Shown in pieces: positions 49,177-61,725 of a stretch of 64,000 bases of DNA (position 1 is its first letter; every line of letters starts with the position of its first letter). The position numbers and the translations under genes are program-made. The DNA is from Haematobia irritans. Lineage: Eukaryota > Arthropoda > Insecta > Diptera > Muscidae. Location of the stretch: contig NC_134398.1 in assembly GCF_050003625.1 (NCBI RefSeq), positions 111,204,145 to 111,268,144 of the forward strand, given 5' to 3'. The notes beneath the pieces were generated by a model that ran no database searches, was not told the origin of the DNA, and was given only the letters and a program-made list of their open reading frames with translations.

Positions 49177-49677
49177 TGTATAATTTTGAATATTCAGGGG
49201 ATATTCTTTTCCTAATATTGTTCAAGTACAAAACAAGAACAGTTGTAGATGGGACATAGGGTACTTGAACCGTATGTTGATTTGAATGATGTAGAATGCA
49301 AATTTGTTCTAGCATAATGTTTTATTTCATTCACGTTATTTATACTAAATAAGTGATGATTAATCGATATATTAAGTTAACACGTACCGTATATCTAACC
49401 TATGCTATGTCAATGACTTAAGTAATATTTATGCTGACTTAGTATATTAGTGTAAATGAACTAGTGCAGTAGAAGTCGATTGTTGACGGTGAAATTAGAT
49501 TCTTTATTTAAATTGGTCTGCTATTGACTTCTGCTGCTTACAATGCAAATAATATTTAAATATATATGCTTGATAATATAGCAGCGTAAATGCTGTTTAC
49601 TATAGGTTTAATGTTAATTATATTTATGCTATATAATATATCAGCGTAATGATATAATGAAGCTGCGTTCTTGAACA
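49177..49677 (-). repeat. 3' LTR of the BEL element
   Basis: 501 bp, TGTATAATTT to TTCTTGAACA in plus orientation. Lacks the 12 bases AACCTGTCCAAT-like segment present in the other LTR near 58707. Confidence 0.95.
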
Positions 49678-49722
49678 TTCTCCCGCACGTTGAACGCTGC
49701 AGGTTCAACTAGCAAGATACAT

Positions 49723-51480
49723 TTAAATTTCGGGTGACTGGGCAGTGTACGTGTCCAGAACGGTTTGACGTGGTTGTGGAGTGGGTGGTTGGATTGATTC
49801 ACCTCCTCTGTTCAGAAATCTCCATCCAAGGAAGAACATCAACAGCATTGAAGACATGATAAGAGCTGTGTAACTTATCGCCATATGGTGATGTCTGTCG
49901 GAACGGTAGGTGGTGCGTAAAGTTGAAATGTCAGCTTCCTGTAGTTTGTTCTGGAGATCTGTTAGCTGCTCGGTATGGTTTATTAAAAGCTGATCAGTCG
50001 AGTTGAGAAGTGCAGTGTGCTCATGCGTTGTTAGATTAAATTTCGGAAAGCGAGAGTAAGATGCTTGAATAAAGCTTGATGCATTATAATGACCTCGAAG
50101 AGTGACTTCCGAGCTTTTAAGGGTGCAAATTGGTTCAAGGTTGATGATTCCGGAACCTTGGAGCGTGTATTGTAGAGTTTTTGTTCCGCAAACAGTGCTG
50201 ACGTCAATATCACATGTGGTAGCATAAATCCATTGGTTCTTGTGATGTAGTTGTTGCCAGATGATAGGATCCTTGTAAATGTTGAGTTTGCACCTGTTTG
50301 TTGGTTTATGTCTGAACATATCTACTTCGCACGAAGCCGCCATAGATCCCTTCGAGAACATTGCGTGATTATTATCGCAGATAAAAATGTCACTGCTTGG
50401 TTGAATACAGTTGCGAATGTCATCGCTGGAGAGTGGCATGTATTCATCTCGATGAAGATTGATCGCCAAGTACTCTGTTTGGGGGTGTATCGCAACAAGG
50501 GTGCCGTTCTCGTTTGCGGGCCCCGCAAATATCTTCAACAACTCAAACGTTTGCTGGTCAACTAGAGGAAGTCTTATCTCGAACATAACCTTGTCTTTAG
50601 TGACTGCTGCCTTTGCTCGCATGATTGTGTAGAATTGAATGAGGTCAATGTCATCGAAAGGTAGAACTCGTGATATCGGTAGATGAGCCTTGATTACGTT
50701 AATTTCTCTTTGCAGCTGATCCGGCGTTAGTAAGGATGGGCTGATCCTACCGTGATGAGAATCTGTAAGAACATTAACGATTTCCGCTTCAACTTGGCGT
50801 AGTCTTGTTGCTGCTAGAGTTAGTTCGTTGGCAGGAAGAGCTACTGTGTGAGCTATCCTTAGCTGAGCTTTGTCTTATACCACTTGGTTATGTATCGTCG
50901 ATATGGTGGTTTGGACTTCATTTATTCCAGTTTTTAAGGATAACTCGTCTTCCTTTATTATATTCAAGGTCGAGTCGATAATTGAGGTTTGATTATGTAA
51001 CAGCGATGTGAGGTGGCTTCTGTCCGTCTCTGCTCTTTGTATCGTATTGTCCATTTCGGTGGCATAGTCCGCGTCTAGAATTCCAAACAGAGATCTTGCG
51101 ACATTACCGACAATATTTAGAGCACCTCTACGCAATCTCCTTGGCATGATGATATCTCTATCTTGGATTAAATCTGCTCTAGTTTGCTTGAGATGAGATG
51201 CGAATTTGTTACACATTGCTTCGTGAGGAGACATTTTGCATAGATCGGAGAAAATCTTTATACCGTCAGCGAAGTTGTCAATTTCTGATCTAAAGGGTAT
51301 AAGATTGTAGTAGACCATGAGCTTCCATTCTGCTGTGGCTATCCGTGCCGTACCAATACCTTCCAAATATCATCCGGGTTTTGTTTCAAATGGTTGTGGT
51401 CGCATGGGATTGCATAATACAACCGGTAGTATCAGAAGAGCCAGTAGTGTTGTGCACAATAAATTAAAGTTATTGGGCAT
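49723..51480 (-). pseudogene. env: Envelope-like glycoprotein gene
   Basis: The ATG complement at 51478-51480 begins MPNNFNLLCTTLLALLILPV, a signal peptide. Then comes an ectodomain with a basic cleavage-type site (PRRLRRGALNIVG) followed by a hydrophobic fusion-peptide-like stretch, as in the baculovirus F / errantivirus envelope family. A long heptad-like helical region follows (TSLLHNQTSIIDSTLNIIKE), then Cys-rich sequence and a C-terminal membrane segment (ALIMSSMLLMFFLGWRFL) with a short tail. Two in-frame stops (TGA 51370-51372, TAA 50875-50877) interrupt about 585 codons. The start lies in the same open frame as the integrase end, without a stop between. Confidence 0.85.
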
Positions 51481-54400
51481 CGATCGTTTTGATGTGTTTG
51501 GCTTCTGTTCATCTGTTGGCCTTGTTCTTTTGTGATCCTCCTTTTCTTTGATATCATCATTGAATAATGGCGCTAAGCGATGGATTGGCCGTTTAATTAC
51601 ACCTAATGAAGTTTTGACATCGACTACACGCACGTTTCCATCTTGTCCTTTGTAGGTTTTGATGATGCGTCCAAGTGGCCATTGCATGACCTGTACGTTG
51701 TCCTCCTTGATGGTGACAAGTTGGTTGGGTTTGATATTTGCTGTTGTCGTTCTCCATTTGTGTCTCTGTTGGAATTGTGACAAATATTCACTGGACCACC
51801 TATTCCAAAAACTGTGTCTTAGTTCTGACACGAGTTTCCATCTTTTAGATAGTGGTGTTGGTGGCTGGTTTGTTCTGGCGTCAATTTGTGCGGTCAGGGG
51901 TTCCTCTATAAGGAAATGACCTGGCGTCAGTGCGGTTAGATCGTTGGGGTTTGAAGATATGGGAGTTAGTGGTCTTGAATTTAAGATTGCTTCAATTTCT
52001 ATGACTACCGTTTCCAGTTCTTCATAAGTAAGGGAGGCGGTGGACACCGAACGCAGAAGAAGATGCTTGGCTGATTTCACCGCTGCTTCCCAAAGGCCTC
52101 CGAAATGGGGGGCTCTGGGAGGAATGAATTTAAATTCGATCATTTCTTTGCTGCATGCCCTTCCAATAGTCTCTCCTTCCCGAATATTGAGGTCTCCAGT
52201 TCCTTCAGTTGATTTCTAGCCCCAACAAAGTTTGTGCCGTTGTCTGAATATATCGTTTGGCATCGCCCGCGTCGGGAGATGAATCTTTTTAGTGCTCCAA
52301 TAAAGGCGTCTGTAGTTAGATCTGTCACAACTTCCATTTGGATTGCCTTTGTGGCAAAACAGCAAAAGACTGCGATATACACCTTGTGTGGACGCTTTCC
52401 CCTAAGCTTGTAGTGTACCCAAAATGGACCGCAATAATCTACTCCAGTGTTTAAGAAGGGTCGACATGGCGTTATTCTGTCTTCTGGTAAATCACCCATT
52501 ATCTGTTGGTACATTTTTGGTTTGGCCTTCGTACAACGAATGCAATTGTGAACTGTGTTCCTTGCCATTGTTTTGCCCTTTATAATCCAGAATCCCCTTT
52601 CTCTTGTAGTATTTAGCAACGTTTGTGGACCACAGTGATGGTTTTCATTGTGCAGCATCACGAGGATTAGTTTGACTATGGGGTCATTATAAGGCAATAT
52701 TATTTGATGTTTCATTTCGTAAGAGAGATTTGACGCATCTAGTCTTCCGCCAACTCGAAGAATATCTGATTTGTCAAGGAAGGGGGATAGACTGATAATT
52801 GGGCTGGATCTGCTGAGTTCTTTGGTTGTCTTTAACTTGTTAATGTCGTCTTTGAAGTCAGCTGATTGTATGGTTTTGACTATTAGATGCAAAGCTGAAG
52901 TTAACTCTATTGGGCTTAGTACTTTGGTTGCTGGTCGGTCGGCTGACGATGTCCTGCTGTTTTTGATAAATCGCTGGATATAAGCCACAACTCGTTGAAG
53001 ACAACCGAACGAATTGCGGTGGTTGATTTTGTAGATGATTTGTTCTAATCCCATTTGCGCGGCTGCAGTGACAATAACAGGCTTTCGTTTGAATTCTAAT
53101 TCACTTGTTGGATGCAATTCCTTCGCGAATTCCTTAGGCCAACTGTCTTCATTTCCATGTAAAAAGAGGGGTCCATAGAACCACATGTTGCACTCCGGTA
53201 ATTGTTCTGGTTTTAAACCTCTGGAGATTAAGTCTGCGGGATTGTTTTTGGAGTCGACGTGTCTCCATTGACTGTTGATGGTGAGGTCTTGTATTTTGCT
53301 GATTCAGTTAGCCACAAAGGTTTTGAGTGATGATGATGCCGAATTTATCCAATGCAAGACAATTTCGGAATCAGACCAGAAGAAGAGCTGTTTGTCTTCG
53401 TATCTTAGTTCATTTTTTGTTTTGTTGGCCAGTTCTGCTCCTAGAAGTGCTGCGCAAAGTTCTAGCCTTGGCAGCGATACCTTTTGGATAGGCGCAACTC
53501 TGGATTTGGCGCACAATAGCCGGACGATTATCCTTTTATTTGGGAGTTTAGATCGAAGGTAAATTGCGGCTCCATAAGCCTTTTCTGATGCGTCCACAAA
53601 GACATGCAATTGAATGTGCTGCGCAGTTTGACCGTCGAAAACGTGGCGTGGGATGCGGGTGTTGTCTAACATATTCAGTGCATTATCAAAGGCGTGCCAT
53701 TTTGTTGTTCGATCTTCAGGGATTATTAGTCCCAATGCCTTAATTGACGCGTTTTCAAAATCAAGGTTGACTTCTTGATCATCTTGCGGTATGTCTTGGA
53801 GGAGTTGGCGATGGTTTGCACACCACTTCCGCAACTTGAAGCCGGCTTCCTTAAGTAAGGAGGTGAGTTGAGATTGCACTTCCTTAGCTGTTACTAAACT
53901 ATCTGAACCGCTCATCCCGTCATCGACGTAAAAGTCCTGCTTCAGGATCGTTGCGCCAAGCGGATATTTATCCATCCGGATAGTCGCTAGCCTTTGTAGA
54001 CACCTTGTCGCCAGATAGGGAGCTGATGATGTTCCATAAGTGACGGTGTTTAGTTGAAAATGTCGTACAGGCTCCCCTGGATTATCCCTCCATAAAATGA
54101 GTTGAAGGTTACTGTCTCGTTCGTCCACGAGAATCTGACGATACATTTTTTCAATATCGGTGGTGAAGACAAATCTGGGTAGTCGGAAACGTAGAAGCAT
54201 TCCAAATATGTCCCCTTGCACTGTTGGACCAGTCAGTAAAATGTCGTTTAGTGACCGATTTGTTGACGTTTTTGCTGAAGCATCAAATACGACTCGAAGT
54301 TTAGTTGTGCTGCTTTCCGGACGCAAAACACAGTGATGCGGAATGTAGTACCGAGGGCCTGGCAGGTTTTTGGGATCGATTTGAGTCATGTGACCAAGAT

Positions 54401-55070
54401 CTTCGTATGACTGCATGAAGTCCTTGTATTGTTTTTCAAGATTGTTATCGCGTTTGAATCGTCGTTCCAAGGCAAGGAACCTGGAATATGCGGATGTTTC
54501 TGATTCACCAAGTGTTGCGGCATCCTCAGACAGGGGTAGACGAACATAAAATCCTCCATTGAGATCTCTGGTTGTGGTTTGAATGAAGTGAGTTTCACAC
54601 GCCTGTTCTGCAACTGTGAGATTGCTTTCTGCAGGAACTTCCTCGATTTTCCAGAATTTTTCAAGTAGTTAGTTTGTTGCTGTATCGTCTTCACTAAAAA
54701 CTGCACATGCTCCTTCTGTTGTGCTGTCGTCGGCTAATCGTCCACTGGCGATCCACCCAAGTTTTGTGTTCCGCAGGACGGGTAAATTGTCTGCTAAGTG
54801 AAATGTTCCTGATAGCAGAAGATGAAAGTAAAATTCTGCGCCAAGTAACACATCAATTTTTGCCGAATTTTGGAACGATGGGTCTGCCAGCATTATGTTT
54901 TTGGGAATAGACCAGGATGAAATGTCGAACGATACACTAGGTTGATGTGGTATTATGTTTGGGAGAACATAAGCCTCCAGCCTGGATGAAAACTTGCTTG
55001 TGAGTGACTCGAATTTAACGTTTACCCGCTGTGTAGCTTGTCTGGATCTTCCACTAATTCCTTGAATACT
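51481..55070 (-). pseudogene. BEL pol: RT, RNase H, integrase
   Basis: Protease C-terminal/linker block (KIDVLLGAEFYFHLLLSG, NTKLGWIASG) at 54893-54669, stop TAA at 54669. RT from about 54660 to 53750: LRVVFDASAKTS, FTTDIEKMYRQI and the BEL-type YVDD box (DFYVDDGMSG). RNase H FVDASEKAYGAAI and SLPRLELCAALLGAEL; a TGA at 53304 follows FVAN. Integrase 53186-51500: zinc region (NENHHCGPQTLL, CIRCTKAKP), TGVDYCGPFWV, IYSDNGTNFVGA and GGLWEAAVKSAKH. A 1-base deletion near 52148 splits it. Confidence 0.94.
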
Positions 55071-55072
55071 TA

Positions 55073-56498
55073 CACCCAGAAAAAAGTGACCCCTTCTTTA
55101 AGTTAAAATGAACTCATTGTGAAGAAAGTTGAACTTCGTATAGCGCCAAAGACATTTTTATTTGTTTGAACGATGTGATTTTCGTAGAAATTAGGAATAA
55201 TGCATTCCATATATTAGTTAACATTTTCCTATATTTATATACCACTATACTACAGAATGAAAAAATTTAACTAATTTGAATTCATATATGGAATGATTTT
55301 ATTGAAATTTTTTCATTCATTTCGACAAATCTTACACATTTGTGGTAAAACTTTTACTTCATAATTAGAACTGCTTACCTTCGTTTTTAAATACAATTTT
55401 ATTTATTTCTATAAGCAATTTTATCTTCAATAAAAGACATGTTTTATTAATATATTGAATATATTTATTAAGAATCAACAGCATCGAATCTCTTTGAAAT
55501 ATTAGTTTATTATTCCACTATTTCCAATTTCCGTGTGATATTATCAACTGTAAAACGCACTTTTTCTTCTTCTTGTACTTTTCACTTTTAATAAGTTGCT
55601 GCCTAACGATTTTGTCCTCCTTTTACAATTTCAATACCTACAAATATAAAAAATCATAAAACATTTTTGTTGCAAAAGGTTAGCGTCACTGAATATTACC
55701 TGATAATTGAAGATTCCAAAATGAAGACAAATGAAAGGGTTGTTATTCTGCTGGTGTTTTCTTTCTTTATACACTATCACGAACATTGATAGATTTATTT
55801 AAAAAAACGAAAATTTTTCTCACTAATTTAAAATAACAAATATTTTATTTGTTATTTATTATATTATTTTACCATATTATTATTTAACAATCTCTCCGTA
55901 TACCAAAACAACGCGATTCCAACTAAAAAAACAACCGACGCGCAAATATATCGATTACACCCACGCGCAAACACATCGATTACGATGACAGGTATCGATT
56001 ACAGGTAGACAATAGAAATTTAGGAAAATTTCCTATATTCTAACAAGTGTGTTTCCTTAAGTTTTGAAAGGATTGCATACTTCTTAGTACGAATGAACTA
56101 AAATATTTTTCTATGCCAAGTGTTGTTCGTATGTATGAAAAACTTTCTATTATAAAGGAAGTCGCAATTATCATTTTATAAGAAATTTTACTAATTTTGA
56201 GGAAACTTGGTTTTAGTTCGGTTTTTGTTTATTTTTACGAATGCTTTGTTATCGGTGAATAAAATTTTCTTTTTCAGTAGTAAATTCTTATACCCAGCGA
56301 AGAAAATAGTATGAGTAAAATTTCATGCCTTATTCTAGTTAATGAACTATTCCTAACTGCTTACAGTTTAGGATTTTTTTACTGAAACGAGTAAATTTTA
56401 TTATTTTTCACAAAAATTTACCTTAATCGAAATAAAATGGATAAACCATATTGATGAAAATTTTTTCCTTTAGTTTCGAAGGCACTTTTTTCTGGGTG
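55073..56498. mobile_element. TIR element CACCCAGAAAAAAGTG, intact copy, inside BEL
   Basis: TA on each side (55071-55072, 56499-56500); the TIRs CACCCAGAAAAAAGTG are perfect for 16 bp. 1426 bp, no transposase. Same family, in inverted orientation, as 7553-10511. It splits the protease coding sequence: codons on each side join in frame when it is removed with one TA. Two clusters of ATCGAT motifs lie at 55950-56005. Confidence 0.92.
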
Positions 56499-56500
56499 TA

Positions 56501-58263
56501 GTGTTGGTCGTTCTGGTTGAATGGATAGGTCTTTAATTAGTCTTTCGGAGACTATGTTGATTTGGGATCCTGATTCCAACAATGCTCGGAATTTTCCGGA
56601 TCGTCCATTGTTGGCTGTTATTTATATTACTGCTGTTGCGAGTAGAATCTTTGCCGGTCGAGCGTTCGCTAATGCCACTGAAGTTGAGCGTAATGCTTCA
56701 CTATTAGATTGTGAGGGTTTGTTGCTGGCAATTTGTTGTTTTTCAAGATGCAGCAGCGAATTGTGTTTACATGAACACTTAGTGCATGTCTTGGATGTGC
56801 ATTCCTTGGAACGATGATCGGGTTTAATACAGTTTACGCAAAACCCTTTCTTTTGTACCCACTTAAGGCGATCCGCAATGTTCATTGCCAAGAACTGTTT
56901 ACAGTAATATATTGGATGGCCTTCCGCACACAGGGGACATCCGCTTGATTTGTACGTTGTTGTTGTTGTTGCAATTTGCTTTGCCTTGTCCTTTCCACCA
57001 ACAGCTTCAAGTGCGGTTTCGTAAAACCTTCAGGAAATTGTTTAACGTCTGTAGCTCTGTGGGGTTTTCTAGCGATTGTTCGTACATGATGTGTGTTTGG
57101 CGATCCAATTTTTTGACCAACACATGTAAAAGTACCGGGTCCCAGTTGTCGATGTTGATCCCAATGTTCGTCAGTGCGGACAAACTTTCGTTGAGGACGT
57201 CGTGGAACTCTTTCAGAGATTTGGACTCGGCCGTTAAGTTTCCCCAGCCAAACAATTTTTGAAGTATTGTGGATACTACGACTCGCTTGTTGTCGTACCT
57301 GTCCTTCAACGTGTTCCATGCCGTTGTGTAGTTCCCTTCAGTGATATCCAGGTGACGTATTAATCGTTCTGCTTCCCCGCTCAAATGGGCCTTGAGGTAC
57401 CACATCTTTTGGATTGCCGGAATATCTTGCTCATTTATCATTTTCGAAAATATGTCCGAAAATGGTTGCCACGATAGGCAATCTCCATTGAACCTTGCTA
57501 TGGATATCTTTGGTAGCTGTAGGTTGGAACTATCCTTTGCTTGCTGTACTGATTCCGAGGTTATGCTTTCGCTTGATTGTGTTTTAGAAAGAGACGCTAT
57601 TTGAATTGCTACGTTCTCTTCTAAGGCTTCATACTCTCCATTGTCATAACCCTCAGCCGCCGGGTTAGCACACATTTCCCAAATGTCCAAATGGATAGTC
57701 TCGATCTTGTGCCATAATCTGTCTATAGCAGATAGAGATTGGACTGGAGATTCCTTCGTAGCGTTACATTGAATTAGACGTTTCAATGACGATTTAAGTG
57801 CTCCTTGACGTCTTATCAATCCATGAATTTTGTTTGTACTGCTGGACCCTGATGAAGATTGGTTGCCTGGGGGTGAACCAGCTCTACTAGCAATGATGAA
57901 GTGGATGTGGATGGGTTGTCTGCGGTAAACCCTGCTCCTCGTTCTGCTGGCAATGCCTTCGTTTGCCTGCTCAGACCTTTAATTAGCTGCTCTACTTCCT
58001 CAATAGTTGTATTGTATACGATTCCTATTGATTTATGGATGTCTTCGACAATATACGGGTCATCTTCGCTCAACATCGGGTTGTTGCGTAGTATATTTTC
58101 CGCTGTGTCTAAGGCTTTCCATTGAGCAATTAAATCTTCTTTTTTTTGTGTAATACTCCACAGATCTTCGCTCGTGTGGAGTTTTCTTTATGTTGGCTAC
58201 CGCTTTTTCTATGTTTGCGGTCCTTTCCTTTTGACGGATTATCAAATCCTTTAAGTTTTCCAT
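56501..58263 (-). pseudogene. BEL gag and start of protease
   Basis: Gag begins at the ATG complement 58261-58263 (MENLKDLIIRQKERTANIEK). The core (57819-57007, LPKISIARFNGDCLSWQPFS, MWYLKAHLSGEAERLI) is the DUF1759-type gag domain of BEL elements. Three Cys/His knuckles lie at about 56970-56790 (CPLCAEGHPIYYC, CVNCIKPDHRSKEC, CTKCSCKHNSLLH). Frameshifts lie at an A-run near 58145, at 57820, and near 57030. The protease begins near 56600 (RALLESGSQINIVSERL): the expected catalytic Asp is Glu (codon 56574-56576). Confidence 0.88.
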
Positions 58264-58400
58264 TTTTGAATTTCGCTGGTACGGGAAGACTTCAATATCG
58301 ACTGCGTGCTCTGATTTACTAATAAATTCCTTTGAGTTCCTTACCACTGGTGGAAGGAAACTCGAAATCAATGAATATTTTTTATCTTTGTGGTCACCAA

Positions 58401-58913
58401 TGTATAATTTTGAATATTCAGGGAATATTCTTTTCCTAATATTGTTCAAGTACAAAACACGAACAGTTGTAGATGGGACATAGGGTACTTGAACCGTATG
58501 TTGATTTGAATGATGTAGAATGCAAACTTGTTCTAGCATAATGTTTTATTTCATTCACGTTATTTATACTAAATAACTGATGATTAATCGATATATTAAG
58601 TTAACACGTACCGTATATCTAGCCTATGCTATGTCAATGACTTAAGTAATATTTATGCTGACTTAGTATATTAGTGTAAATGAACTAGTGCAGCAGAAGT
58701 CGATAACCTGTCCAATTGTTGACGGTGAAATTAGATTCTTTATTTAAATTGGTCTGCTATTGACTTCTGCTGCTTACAATGCAAATAATATTTAAATATA
58801 TATGCTTGATAATATAACAGCGTAAATGCTGTTTACTATGGGTTTAATGTTAATTATATTTATGCTATATAATATATCAGCGTAATGATATAATGAAGCT
58901 GCGTTCTTGAACA
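58401..58913 (-). repeat. 5' LTR of the BEL element
   Basis: 513 bp; contains 12 bases near 58707 absent from the partner LTR. The element transcript should start here on the minus strand; no clear TATA or initiator could be singled out. Confidence 0.95.
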
Positions 58914-59257
58914 CCCACATTTTTTGGAACTTTATTTCTCAGCCAATTCGCCACCTCTCTTATTGCTAATATTTCAGCCTGAAAAACACTACAGTGATTA
59001 GGTAATCTTTTCGCTATTCGAAGTTCCAGATCATTAGAATATACTCCGAACCCCACTTGTCCATCCAATTTGGAGCCATCAGTGTAGAAATCTATACATT
59101 CTTTATTCCCCGGGGTCTGTGTGCACCACGACTCATTGTTGGGGATTAGAGTCTCAAACTTTTTGTCGAAAAGTGGACTCGCCAAAGTGTAATCCACTAC
59201 GTTAGGCACATCTGGCATTATTTTGAGGACCGAACTGTGACCGTAACTTTTTTCCGC
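58914..59257 (-). mobile_element. LINE copy F, 5' piece
   Basis: Resumes the RNase H region beyond the BEL element (CIDFYTDGSKLDGQVGFGVY, NVVDYTLASPLFDKKFE). It ends at TTTTTTCCG, where the next element on the plus strand begins. Confidence 0.9.
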
Positions 59258-60795
59258 ACAAGCCTTAAAAACGACAATATTCCAGGTCCAGATGGTATTC
59301 CTGCTTGTATCTTGAAACAATGTGCTGATTATCTTTCTTTTCCTTTATGCGAATTATTCAACAAATCGCCTAGTTCAGGAATTTTTCCGCCATTATGGAA
59401 ACAATCCTTTATTACACCGTTATTTAAATCTGGGAGAAAGATGGATATTTGTAATTATAGAGGTATAGCTAAACTGAACGCTATTCCGAAACTTTTTGAG
59501 AAGATTGTGACTGAAACTCTATGTTTTCAAGTATTACCAATTTTGTCTAACTGTCAACATGGCTTTAGAAAATCTAGATCAACTGTGACTAACCTAATGG
59601 AGTTTACTTCATTTATAAATGATGGATTCAAAGAACGCAAACAAACTGAAGTTGTTTATACTGACTTTAGCAAAGCATTTGATAAGGTGAATCAGTGATA
59701 TGTTTTTAAAATGGCTTCGCTCTTACTTGACTGGTAGAACACAGAAAGTTAAATTTCGTGATACGCTTTCTAGAGACATTGCTGTATATTCAGGAGTGCC
59801 GCAGGGAAGTCACATTGGACCGATTCTTTTCAACCTGTTTATAAATGATTTACCAGAATCAATATTTCGGTGCAACGTTTTAATGTACGCAGATGATGTT
59901 AAAATTTTTCATTCTTTTAACGACCATACTGGTCAAACTATTTTACAAGAAGATCTAGACAGATTATTTCAGTGGTGCAAGGTGAATCTGATGGAGCTGA
60001 ACATATCGAAATGTAAACATACGTCATTTTTCAGAATAAAACTGTTGCACTCATGCTATGTCTTGAACGATCGTGAACTTGAATCTGTTAATTCTATACT
60101 AGACCTTGGAGTCACATTGGACCCGCGATTGGATTTTCGACGACATATCTCCTTAACCATTAACAAAGCATATGGAACTCTTGGCTTCATCAAAAGGTGG
60201 AGCAAGGAGTTCTCTGATCCGGTTGTAACAAAACTGTTATATATTTCGTTTGTGCGCTGTATACTTGAATATGCATCTGTAATTTGGGATCCTGTTTATG
60301 CGATACACTCCAATTCAATAGAATCGGTTCAGAAACAATTTCTTTTGTTCTGTCTTCGCAGATATGGGTGGAATTCTAGTAACCTTCCCAGTTATGAATA
60401 CAGGCTGAATATAATCAAACTCCCAACTTTAAAGAGTCGCCGCACAATGCTAAATATTCGCTTCTTGTCTAATGTTATTCACGGACGAACGGATTGTGTC
60501 TATATTTTGAATCGGATCCTTGTGAATGTTCCTCTGAGGCCGTCACGAAACTACCAGCTGCTCAAAATCCCTTGTTCTAGGTCAAATTATGAGAATAATA
60601 ACCCAATACTTCGTCTGTTCTCCCAATTCAATAAGTATTTCTTCTTACTGGACCTATCTGAAGATCATACCACACTTAAGCGTAAAATAATACTATTTTT
60701 AAATGCATAATGTTATTTGTAAATATGTATTTATAGAATTAGTCTGTAAGGATTATTTAATCTATAGACTTAATAAAAAAAATTAAAAAATACTA
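59258..60795 (+). mobile_element. Jockey/CR1-like LINE fragment
   Basis: Plus-strand non-LTR element that has lost everything before the RT fingers and ends in an A-rich tract around 60770-60795. It begins directly at the end of LINE F, with no target duplication seen. Not the same family as copies A-G (no RNase H). Confidence 0.85.
59264..60710 (+). pseudogene. Reverse transcriptase of Jockey/CR1-like LINE
   Basis: RT blocks in order: IPGPDGIPACILKQC, WKQSFITPLFKSG, NYRGIAKLNAIPKLFEKI, QHGFRKSRSTVTNL, VVYTDFSKAFDKVN, then GVPQGSHIGPILFNLFINDL and the YADD box (VLMYADDVKIF). The frame breaks at 59697 just after FDKVNQ: about 40 bases before FLKWLRSYLTGRTQ appear to be missing. The C-terminal thumb region continues to a stop at 60710 without RNase H. 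Confidence 0.9.
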
Positions 60796-60977
60796 TGAAA
60801 TTTTTTGACATAAATAATTTTTAAAATTTTTTATAATTTTTAATGGATTCTTACGCTTGTCGGAAACGTTTGACCTCAAATATTTTCAAAAATTCACAAC
60901 TTTTTCAGATTGTATTTAGCATTTTTTTCGACAAAATTTAAATGATTTGTACCATTTTATTAATTCTTACTCTGTTT

Positions 60978-61146
60978 TTAACCTATTAAAATTACCCATT
61001 AAAAGTATGAAAAAAACAAGTTATAAAAAATTGAATTAAAAGAACTTCCTGGGTAGTTAAAATAAAGAACATCATTGGGAGTGCATCTTCTGGAAGTGCT
61101 TTTAAAGTTGTGTCTTTGGAAGAACTTCCAAATTTTTTGCTGGGTT
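60978..61146 (-). mobile_element. MITE-like fragment, CCCAGCAAAAA terminus, third copy
   Basis: Matches 1515-1701 and the right-arm copy through TACCCATTAAAAGTATGAAA and AGAACTTCCTGGGTAG to TTTTTTGCTGGG. Non-coding. Confidence 0.6.
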
Positions 61147-61725
61147 ATAATAAAAAGGGGAATAAGCTGTAGGTAGCCCTCATACGAATCGGTAATATCG
61201 TTAAGTTAATTTTTACTACAAAAACTTTTTTCCATACAAAAATTTTTCTTAGTAAATTGTCCACATTTCGTAGTAAAATTTTAATATTGCCTATGTATTT
61301 TTTAATATAATAATATATAATATTATATTATATTAAAATATATAATACAATTAATCCTTCCGATTTCGTAGTTAGTGAACTACAAAACATTTACTAAAAT
61401 TTTATAAGTTTTCTTATCTAAGTTAATTTTCGTTGTGGTTACGAAAAATTAACTATATTGCAGTAAATTTTTGGAACTATGTGGAAGTTAAAATGGTCCT
61501 CAAATTTACGAGATACTTTTTTCTGTGTATATCTAAATTTGATCCGATTTCTTCCAAATTCAATAGCGTTCGTCCTTGTGCCCATAACATCCTGTACAAA
61601 TTTCATCAAAACCGGTTAATGATTGGGACCCGAATCGTGTGAACAACAACGGACACCAAGCGCTAGATCGACTCAGGAGGTGATTCTGAGTCGATAGGTA
61701 TATATTTTATGAGGTCTAACATCAA
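61147..61725. repeat. Non-coding; contains a dispersed-repeat unit
   Basis: Only the segment from about 61527 (GTATATCTAAATTTGATCCG, then CAAATTTCATCAAAACCGGT) resembles the repeat family at 5267 and 32636. The rest is AT-rich without recognisable features. Confidence 0.4.

Larger units (their letters stand above)
49177..58913 (-). mobile_element. BEL/Pao LTR retrotransposon with envelope-like gene
   Basis: LTRs 49177-49677 (501 bp) and 58401-58913 (513 bp) begin TG and end CA and differ by a 12 bp indel plus a few bases. 5 bp duplication CCCAC (49172-49176, 58914-58918) in LINE F. On the minus strand TTGGTGACC follows the 5' LTR, apparently the same primer site as in the Ty3 element. Order: gag, protease, RT, RNase H, integrase, env. 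Multiple stops and shifts, and a 1.4 kb insertion in the protease. Confidence 0.96.
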
